From Moraxellaceae bacterium (GTDB taxonomy: Bacteria > Pseudomonadota > Gammaproteobacteria > Pseudomonadales > Moraxellaceae): 6,713 nucleotides of DNA. The stretch spans positions 1-6,713 of the forward strand of contig JAJNDL010000067.1 of the NCBI GenBank assembly GCA_021156385.1, written 5' to 3'. A program made the position numbers and the translations under genes. The first letter of the stretch is position 1. Every line of letters begins with the position of its first letter. Under the pieces are notes generated by a model. It was not told the DNA's origin. It saw only the letters and a list, made by a program, of their open reading frames with translations, and searched no databases. Shown here piece by piece: positions 1-5,532 of the stretch.

Positions 1-1383
1 GCCCTGCGCGATACGCTGCCGCTGAAGGAGGGCGACCTGCTGCATCACGGCCGCTACGAGCAGGCGAAGACGGCGGTCCGCAACCTGGGCGTGGAGCGCG
101 GCTACTTCGATGCGACGTGGAAGACGCATGCCGTGGCGGTCAATCCCGAGGCACGTACCGCCGACATCGAGCTCGTCTACGACAGTGGCCGCCGCTATCG
201 CTTCGGCAGGGTGCATTTCACCAAGATCGGTGCCGACGAACAGCCGCAGGACCTGCTGCGCCCCGGCCTGCTGCAGAAGTTCCTGACCTTCGAGGAAGGC
301 GAGCCCTACGATGCCGGCGCGCTGATCCGCTTCAACCGGGCCCTGCTGGACTCGCGCTACTTCAGCGAAGTGCGCGTGCAGGTCGAGCGCGACGAGGCCG
401 TGGACTACGCCATCCCCATCGATGTCGCCGTGGCCGGCGAGAAGCCCAACAACATGGACATCGGCATCGGCTATTCCACCGACGTGCGCGCCCGGCTCAC
501 CCTCAAGTGGCAGCGCCCGCTGCTCAACGAGAAGGGCCACGGCATCGAGGCCAACACCGAGCTCTCGCCCGTGCGTTCCGCTTTCGATGCCAAGTACACG
601 GTGCCGCTCACCCATCCGCTCGACGACACCCTGCAGTACCTCTACGGCGTCAAGCGCGAGGAAGTGGAAGAAGTGGTGACCTGGAACACCGTGCTCGGCG
701 TGCAGCGGCAGATCAAGTCGCCGGGGGGGTGGCAGCGCATCTTTTCGTTGCGCGGCGTGCGCGACACCACGGAGTTTCCCGTCACCGCGGTCGAGATCAA
801 GAAGGACCTGGTGCTGCCCGGCATCAGCCTGGATCGCCTGCGCAGCCGGGGCGGTGTCGATCCGAACTGGGGTGACCGCCAGTACTACCAGCTCGAGGCA
901 GCCTCCGAGGAACTGCTCTCCGACGCCAGCCTGGTCTCGCTGCGCGCCGGCCTGCGCCTGCTGCGCACCTACGGGGGCCGCCACCAGTTCCTGCTGCGCG
1001 GCGATGCCGGCACCATCGCCACCGACAATTTCGAAGACGTGCCGCAATCCATGCGCTTCTTCGCCGGCGGGGACCAGAGCGTCCGCGGCTACGCCTACAA
1101 GTCGATCTCGCCGCGCGACGTGAACGGCCTGCCGGTCGGCGCGCGCAACCTGCTCACCGGCAGCGTCGAATACGACTACGAGTTCGTGCCGCGCTGGCGC
1201 GTCGCCGTCTTCACCGATGCCGGCAACGCCTTCGACTCCGCCGGCGACCCGGCCAAGGTCGGCTCCGGCATCGGCATCCGCTGGGTGTCGCCGGTGGGGC
1301 CGATCCGCCTCGATGTCGCCTGGCCGGTGTCGGAGACGGAGAAGAACCTGCGCATCCACTTCTCCATGGGGCCCAACCTGTGA
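1..1383 (+). CDS. tamA: TamA, outer-membrane Omp85-family translocation and assembly module subunit (5' end missing)
   Basis: The reading frame is open from base 1, so the start lies outside the window; 460 residues are visible, against about 577 in E. coli TamA. Window residues 1 to about 72 are the end of a POTRA domain with the typical R-G-Y-F-D motif (37-41). About 73-150 form the last POTRA domain (R-Y-R-F-G-R-V at its start, G-E-P-Y-D, then F-N-R-A-L-L-D-S-R-Y-F). From M-D-I-G-I-G-Y (about 152) onward is the 16-strand type beta-barrel. The Omp85 signature is present as F-F-A-G-G-D-Q (353-359) followed by V-R-G-Y (361-364), the loop-6 motif that folds into the barrel. F-T-D-A-G-N-A-F and the closing strand ending S-M-G-P-N-L match the TamA C-terminal beta-signal. 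By family knowledge it sits in the outer membrane, binds TamB through its periplasmic part and aids assembly of selected outer-membrane proteins. A run of seven G lies at 723-729 without breaking the frame. The following tamB start overlaps its stop. Other Omp85 members (BamA, FhaC) are less likely because tamB is adjacent. Confidence 0.95.
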   Translation, partial: ALRDTLPLKEGDLLHHGRYEQAKTAVRNLGVERGYFDATWKTHAVAVNPEARTADIELVYDSGRRYRFGRVHFTKIGADEQPQDLLRPGLLQKFLTFEEGEPYDAGALIRFNRALLDSRYFSEVRVQVERDEAVDYAIPIDVAVAGEKPNNMDIGIGYSTDVRARLTLKWQRPLLNEKGHGIEANTELSPVRSAFDAKYTVPLTHPLDDTLQYLYGVKREEVEEVVTWNTVLGVQRQIKSPGGWQRIFSLRGVRDTTEFPVTAVEIKKDLVLPGISLDRLRSRGGVDPNWGDRQYYQLEAASEELLSDASLVSLRAGLRLLRTYGGRHQFLLRGDAGTIATDNFEDVPQSMRFFAGGDQSVRGYAYKSISPRDVNGLPVGARNLLTGSVEYDYEFVPRWRVAVFTDAGNAFDSAGDPAKVGSGIGIRWVSPVGPIRLDVAWPVSETEKNLRIHFSMGPNL

Positions 1384-4300
1384 TGTGGCGCCACCATGTC
1401 CGTCGCTTCGGTCGCCATACGCTGCGCGTGCTGCTGCTGCTCCTGCTGCTGGCCGTGATCATGCTGGCCGCGCTGCTGACCCTGCTCGGCAGCGAGGCTG
1501 GCAGCCGCTGGCTGCTGGACCGCGGCATGGGCATGCAGGACACCCTGACGGCACGCTACCAGGGCGGGACCCTGCTCAGGGGACTGGACCTCGCCGACCT
1601 GCGCTTCCACACCAGCCGCACCGACCTGCGGGTGCGCAAGGTGATGGCGCGCTGGTCGCTCTGGCACCTGCTGCGTGGCGAGGTCGTGGTGCACCGGCTG
1701 GAGGGGGAGGGCCTGGTGCTGCGCAAGGTGGCGCCGCCCGACGACCGCCGCGGCCTGCCCACCCTGCTGCTGCCACTGCGCCTGACGGTGCGCGAGGCTG
1801 CCATCGCTGACCTCAGCTACTGGAGCTACGGTGCCGTGCGCCCGCGCACCCTGCGCCGGCTCGAACTCGCCGGCACCTGGCAGGGCACGCGTGTCGATGC
1901 CTCGCGCCTGCATGCCGAGCAGGAGCGGCTGGGCACGCTGGACCTGGCCGGGCGGATCAAGCTGCGCGGGACCTATCCGCTCGAGGCACGCGGCCGGTTC
2001 GACTACCTCGGTTTCCGCCAGCAGGGCTGGCAGCCGCTGGCGGTGGAGCTGGATGGCGAGGTCGAGCACCTGCAGATCGGGCTGGAGTCCTCTGGGCCGC
2101 TGACGGCCTCGGCGCGGGGACGTATCCGGCCGTTGCTGCCCGAGCTTCCCTACGAGGCCAGCATGGAGTGGCGGGCCGTGGCCATTCCCTGGTGGTCTGA
2201 CCAGCAGCTGAGGACCGGGGGCGGGCATTTCCGTGTCGCCGGCGATCGCCAGGGCCTGGGCGGCAGGGGCGTCATCCAGCTCGCCGGGCGCAACGTACCG
2301 GCCGGACAGTACGATTTTAAAGGTACGACCAATTGGCAGGGGGCGCGGATAGAGTCATTGCTATTCAATGGCTTGGGCGGCAAAGCTCAGGTCAAGGGCT
2401 CGGTAGGCTGGCGGGGTGGTGTCTCCTGGGACGTCAGCGGCAAGACCCAGCAGATCGATCCTTCCCGGCACTGGAAAGTGGTGACACGACAATTGGTCCC
2501 ACCACTTACCGGCGATATCGCCACGAAAGGTCATACCAAAAAAGGCGATGTCGCCATTGCGGCGCAACTGCGGCTGGCCGGTGGCGAACGCTGGGACATC
2601 GAGCAGTCCGGGGCTGCCTGGCCCTGGAACTTCGACTCGCCGCAGAAGCTCTCCGCCCGCTGGACCAACGTGCGCCGGCAGATCGGCGGGCAGACCTTCT
2701 TCAGTGCCGAAGGTGCGCTCGATGGCGAGGGTTCGCGCCGTGACTACTGGCTACTGGCCGACGCCGACCTCGCCGGCTCGCGCCTGCCGCCGGGACACTG
2801 GTCGGCCGAGCTGGGCGGTTCGCGGCGGCAGGCCGGAAGTGCCCACATCGAATACCGCGGGGGCAGCGGCGGGCTGGTTTTCGACGGGACCCTGGCCCTG
2901 GCCAATCCGCTGCAGTGGGAAGGCCTGCTGACGCTGGAGGATTTCCAGACGGCCTGGCTGTCGCCGGCCTGGCCCGGACGCTTCTCCGGCCAGCTGGAAG
3001 GCAGCGGCCAGTGGGACGCCCGGGTGCGCGACATGCAATGGCAGGCTGCCCACATCGAGGGCGAGTTGCGCGGCCAGCCTTTCCAGCTCGACGGCCCCTT
3101 CGACCTGGCGCTGCCGGCCGGCGACTGGCCGGAGTTGCGCAGCCCGGGCCTGACCGTGCAGTGGGGGCGCAACCAGGCCATCGTCATGGGCGGCCTGCAA
3201 AACGAGCGCTGGGACCTGGCGGCCCAGGTCGACCTCGGCGACCTGCAGCCGCTCCTGCCGGGCTGGCGGGGCAAGGTCCGGGGCGAGCTGGCGCTGCAGG
3301 GAGCGGAGCGCCGTCCGGACCTCCAGGCCCGGCTGAGCGGCGAGGGCATCGGCCGGGGCGGCTGGAGCGCCCGCAACGCGCAGCTCTCGGCCGGCCTGCA
3401 GGCGCTGGGGGACGCCCAGAGCCAGGCCAGCCTGGAGCTGACGGGGCTGACATCGGCCTCCGGGGAGGATTGGGGCCGGCTCCGCCTGGACCTCGGCGGC
3501 ACCCGCGAGGCGCATGGCCTGCAATGGCTGCTGGAGGGGGAGCGGCTCGGCAGCCAGGGCAGCCTGGCGGGCGACTTCGCCGGCACGGACTGGAGCGGCC
3601 GCATGGAGTCCGGGCGGGTCACCCTGGGCGACATGGAGTGGCAGCTCGGCGAACCGTTTGCCGTGGCCTGGCAGCAGTCCGCGCGCCAGCTGCGCCTGTC
3701 GCCGCATTGCTGGCTGAGCTTCGGCGCCCGCCTGTGCAACGAGGACGAGATGCTGCTCGGGCCGCAGGGACGCGTACAGCTCAGCCTGGCCGGACTCGAC
3801 CTGCTGCAGTTGCGCGAGCTGATGCCGGAGGGCCTGGAAATCGCCGGGCAGGTCAACGGACAGGCCCGGGGCCAGTGGCAGCGGGGCGAAGCGCCTTCCC
3901 TCAGGGCGACGCTGGCGGCGCAGCAGGGAGAGTTCCGCCTGGCCCGCGAAGGCGGCCAGCCGCCGCTGGTGCTGGGCTACGACCGCATCGGGCTCGATGC
4001 CGATGCCGGCGCGCGCAGCGTCCGGCTGCAGCTGGGGCTCGACTCGCGCGAGATGGGGCAGGGCCGCGTCGATGCCCGCCTCGACCCCTATCTGGAGGGC
4101 AAGCCCCTGCAGGGGCGGCTCGACCTGGCGGGCCTGCGCATCGAAGTGCTGCAGCCTTTCTTTCCGGCGCTCACCACGCTGGCCGGCGAGGTCAGCGCCC
4201 GCGGCGATCTTTCCGGCCGGCTGGGCCGGCCCGATTTCCGCGGCGAGGTGACGGTGAGCAACGGCCAGATGGCCTTCCAGCGCCTGCCGCTGCAGATCCA

Positions 4301-5387
4301 GGACATCGAGGCCACGCTCGGCATCACCGGCCAGCAGGCCGTCATCCGCGGCAGCATGCGCAGTGGCGAAGGCGGCGCCACGCTGGAGGGCAGCGCTGAC
4401 TGGAGCGCGGTGCCGCAGCTCGATCTCGCGCTGAAGGGCAGCCGCTTCCGGCTCAGCCAGCCGCCCGAGCTGCTGGCCGAGGTCGATCCCGACCTGCGCC
4501 TGCGCATCGTGCAGAAGCGTGCCGACCTGACCGGCACCATCCGCGTACCCACGGGGCGGCTCAATCTGAAGCCGCTGACGGCGCGCGCCGTGCCGCTGTC
4601 GCCGGACATCCGCGTGGTCAGCGCCGCCGACCGGGAGAGCCTGCTGGTCACCGGCAACGTCGCCGACTGGGACGTCAACGCCGACATCCAGCTGCTGCTC
4701 GGCAACGACGTGTATTTCCATGGCTACGGCGTCAACGGCCAGCTGCTCGGCGGCCTGCGCCTGCGCCAGCAGGGCAGGCGCGGCCTGGAGGCGCACGGCG
4801 ACGTCGAGCTCGGCAAGGAGGCGCGCTACGACGCCTATGGCCAGCGCCTGGAGATCCGCCGCGGCCGCCTGATCTTCGCCGGCAACCTCTCCCAGCCGGG
4901 ACTGGACGTGGAGGCCATCCGCGAGGTCGACAACAAGGTGGTGGGGGTGCGCGTGCAGGGCCGTGCCAACGCCCCGGAGGCGACGCTCTTCGCGGACGAG
5001 TCCATGTCCCAGGAGGAGATCGTGTCCTATCTCGTGCTGGGCCGCCCGCTGGATGCCACCGGCCGTCCCGAGACCGGCGCCGGCAACATGACCGCAGCCG
5101 CGGCCGCCATCAAGCTCGGGGCCACCGGCGGTGCCGGGCTCACCAGCCGTGTCGGGGAAACCTTCGGCATCAGCGATTTCGCCGTGGATGCGGAGGGCAG
5201 CGGCGACGACACCCAGTTCACCGTCTCCGGCTACATCAGCCCCAAGCTCTACCTGCGCTACGGCGTCGGCATCTTCACGCCGGTCAACACCGCCACCGTC
5301 CGCTACAAGATCAATTCGCGGCTTTATCTGGAAGCCGTGTCCTCGCTGGAAAGCGCCATCGACCTTTTCTACAACCTGCGCTTCTAG
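1383..5387 (+). CDS. tamB: TamB, inner-membrane-anchored periplasm-spanning TAM subunit (AsmA-like/DUF490 family)
   Basis: A complete gene of 1334 residues from the ATG at 1383; E. coli TamB is about 1259. A GTG directly before it (1380) would add one residue; the ATG is preferred because it forms a TGATG overlap with the tamA stop. I see no strong Shine-Dalgarno sequence, so translation is probably coupled to tamA. The N-terminus is rich in Arg and His (residues 3-15), followed by a leucine-rich membrane segment at about 16-35, giving an anchor with the cytoplasmic end first. Most of the rest is alternating beta-strand sequence typical of the long lipid-groove (beta-taco) fold of this family. 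Only two cysteines are present, C776 and C785 (H-C-W and R-L-C), placed to form a periplasmic disulfide. The C-terminal TamB/DUF490 domain (about 950-1334) carries R-R-G-R-L-I-F-A-G (1159-1167), V-G-V-R-V-Q-G, L-V-L-G-R-P-L-D (1217-1224) and an aromatic end, F-Y-N-L-R-F. Known role: partner of TamA, implicated in outer-membrane protein assembly and phospholipid transport. Bases 2311-2550 have unusual composition. Confidence 0.96.
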   Translation: MWRHHVRRFGRHTLRVLLLLLLLAVIMLAALLTLLGSEAGSRWLLDRGMGMQDTLTARYQGGTLLRGLDLADLRFHTSRTDLRVRKVMARWSLWHLLRGEVVVHRLEGEGLVLRKVAPPDDRRGLPTLLLPLRLTVREAAIADLSYWSYGAVRPRTLRRLELAGTWQGTRVDASRLHAEQERLGTLDLAGRIKLRGTYPLEARGRFDYLGFRQQGWQPLAVELDGEVEHLQIGLESSGPLTASARGRIRPLLPELPYEASMEWRAVAIPWWSDQQLRTGGGHFRVAGDRQGLGGRGVIQLAGRNVPAGQYDFKGTTNWQGARIESLLFNGLGGKAQVKGSVGWRGGVSWDVSGKTQQIDPSRHWKVVTRQLVPPLTGDIATKGHTKKGDVAIAAQLRLAGGERWDIEQSGAAWPWNFDSPQKLSARWTNVRRQIGGQTFFSAEGALDGEGSRRDYWLLADADLAGSRLPPGHWSAELGGSRRQAGSAHIEYRGGSGGLVFDGTLALANPLQWEGLLTLEDFQTAWLSPAWPGRFSGQLEGSGQWDARVRDMQWQAAHIEGELRGQPFQLDGPFDLALPAGDWPELRSPGLTVQWGRNQAIVMGGLQNERWDLAAQVDLGDLQPLLPGWRGKVRGELALQGAERRPDLQARLSGEGIGRGGWSARNAQLSAGLQALGDAQSQASLELTGLTSASGEDWGRLRLDLGGTREAHGLQWLLEGERLGSQGSLAGDFAGTDWSGRMESGRVTLGDMEWQLGEPFAVAWQQSARQLRLSPHCWLSFGARLCNEDEMLLGPQGRVQLSLAGLDLLQLRELMPEGLEIAGQVNGQARGQWQRGEAPSLRATLAAQQGEFRLAREGGQPPLVLGYDRIGLDADAGARSVRLQLGLDSREMGQGRVDARLDPYLEGKPLQGRLDLAGLRIEVLQPFFPALTTLAGEVSARGDLSGRLGRPDFRGEVTVSNGQMAFQRLPLQIQDIEATLGITGQQAVIRGSMRSGEGGATLEGSADWSAVPQLDLALKGSRFRLSQPPELLAEVDPDLRLRIVQKRADLTGTIRVPTGRLNLKPLTARAVPLSPDIRVVSAADRESLLVTGNVADWDVNADIQLLLGNDVYFHGYGVNGQLLGGLRLRQQGRRGLEAHGDVELGKEARYDAYGQRLEIRRGRLIFAGNLSQPGLDVEAIREVDNKVVGVRVQGRANAPEATLFADESMSQEEIVSYLVLGRPLDATGRPETGAGNMTAAAAAIKLGATGGAGLTSRVGETFGISDFAVDAEGSGDDTQFTVSGYISPKLYLRYGVGIFTPVNTATVRYKINSRLYLEAVSSLESAIDLFYNLRF
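2311..2550 (+). other. Low-GC, rare-codon patch inside tamB (TamB residues about 310-390)
   Basis: A hand count gives about 56% G+C over these 240 bases, against 72% in a sample stretch of the same gene (3001-3060). Within it the tamB frame uses codons otherwise scarce in the gene: TTT-AAA-GGT near 2315, ATA at 2349, TCA, TTG, GTA, ACA-CGA-CAA-TTG near 2483-2494, CCA-CCA-CTT near 2499-2507, and several AAA codons around 2525-2543. The frame stays open and the protein keeps the beta-strand character of its surroundings, so this is a composition change and not a break. A 9-bp inverted repeat, GACCAATTG (2327-2335) and CAATTGGTC (2490-2498), lies inside it. Possible explanations are recombination with a lower-GC relative or selection on local translation speed or mRNA structure. 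The composition is observed; the cause is inference. Confidence 0.6.
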
Positions 5388-5397
5388 GGGCCTGCTG

Positions 5398-5419
5398 CGC
5401 TGCCGGACGGACGGCAGCG
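5398..5419 (+). terminator. GC-rich hairpin just after tamB, possible weak terminator
   Basis: CGCTGCCG (5398-5405) and CGGCAGCG (5412-5419) form a perfect 8-bp stem with a 6-base loop, beginning 11 bases after the tamB stop. Position and stem strength fit a transcript end, but no T-run follows (the next bases are GGGGTGACATC), so intrinsic termination would be inefficient. It may protect the 3' end or act together with Rho. The stem is seen directly; the role is inferred. Confidence 0.35.
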
Positions 5420-5422
5420 GGG

Positions 5423-5436
5423 GTGACATCTGTCAC
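5423..5436. promoter_or_regulatory. Palindromic operator-like site upstream of the lipoprotein promoter
   Basis: GTGACATCTGTCAC is a dyad with perfect 6-bp arms (GTGACA and TGTCAC) around a 2-base centre. It ends one base before the proposed -35 box, and its centre lies about 44 bases upstream of the predicted transcription start. That is the usual place for an activator touching RNA polymerase at the -35 region. A dimeric helix-turn-helix regulator is the likely type of ligand, but I cannot assign the site to a known regulator. It also lies between the tamB hairpin and the promoter, not inside a gene. Confidence 0.45.
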
Positions 5437-5437
5437 G

Positions 5438-5467
5438 TTGAGGCTGCCGCGCCGCCGTCGCTATAGT
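5438..5467 (+). promoter_or_regulatory. Sigma-70-type promoter of the lipoprotein gene
   Basis: A -35 box TTGAGG (5438-5443, four of six consensus bases) is followed by an 18-base spacer and a -10 box TATAGT (5462-5467, five of six). Transcription would start near 5474, giving a leader of about 59 bases before the ATG at 5533. The -10 is an A/T-rich hexamer in very GC-rich surroundings, which supports the call. It implies that the lipoprotein gene can be expressed separately from tamAB. Confidence 0.6.
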
Positions 5468-5478
5468 CGAGCAAGGCA

Positions 5479-5528
5479 GCCGGGGAATCCGGCGCCCGTC
5501 ATTCCCAAAACAACAAGACACAGGGAAT
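5479..5528 (+). promoter_or_regulatory. Leader with alternative pairings that include the ribosome binding site
   Basis: ATTCCC (5501-5506) is complementary to two copies of GGGAAT, one upstream (5483-5488) and one that is the Shine-Dalgarno region itself (5523-5528). The two 6-bp pairings exclude each other, with loops of 12 and 16 bases; the second loop is A-rich and unstructured. A third element, GCCGG (5479-5483) with CCGGC (5489-5493), folds the upstream copy into a small hairpin with GGAAT in its loop. If the upstream copy is held in that hairpin, ATTCCC is free to mask the ribosome binding site. The pairings are seen in the sequence; a regulatory function is inferred and the helices are short. 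Confidence 0.25.
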
Positions 5529-5532
5529 CACC

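Noticed and set aside
1429..1452. Near-repeat of CTG triplets at the start of tamB.
   Set aside because: It encodes the leucine-rich membrane anchor and is interrupted by CTC. Triplet slippage would not change frame, so it is not a credible switch.
1176..2228. Minus-strand open frame of 350 codons spanning the tamA-tamB junction.
   Set aside because: It lies antisense to two well-supported genes and has Gln/Ala/Pro-rich low-complexity sequence without domain features.
2327..2498. A 9-bp inverted repeat, GACCAATTG and CAATTGGTC, inside the low-GC patch, considered as mobile-element ends.
   Set aside because: The core CCAATTGG is itself palindromic, so a chance match is likely. There are no flanking direct repeats and no insertion breaks the tamB frame.
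2915..4399. Plus-strand open frame of 494 codons in another frame inside tamB.
   Set aside because: The translation is Gly/Arg/Pro/Ala-rich, typical of out-of-frame GC-rich DNA, and tamB covers it with a clear family match.
2751..5429. Minus-strand open frame of 892 codons opposite tamB.
   Set aside because: It is a by-product of high GC content opposite a strongly conserved gene. Its translation is low-complexity (Ala, Gln, Gly, Leu, Arg, Val) with no recognisable domain, and the plus-strand frame explains the region fully.
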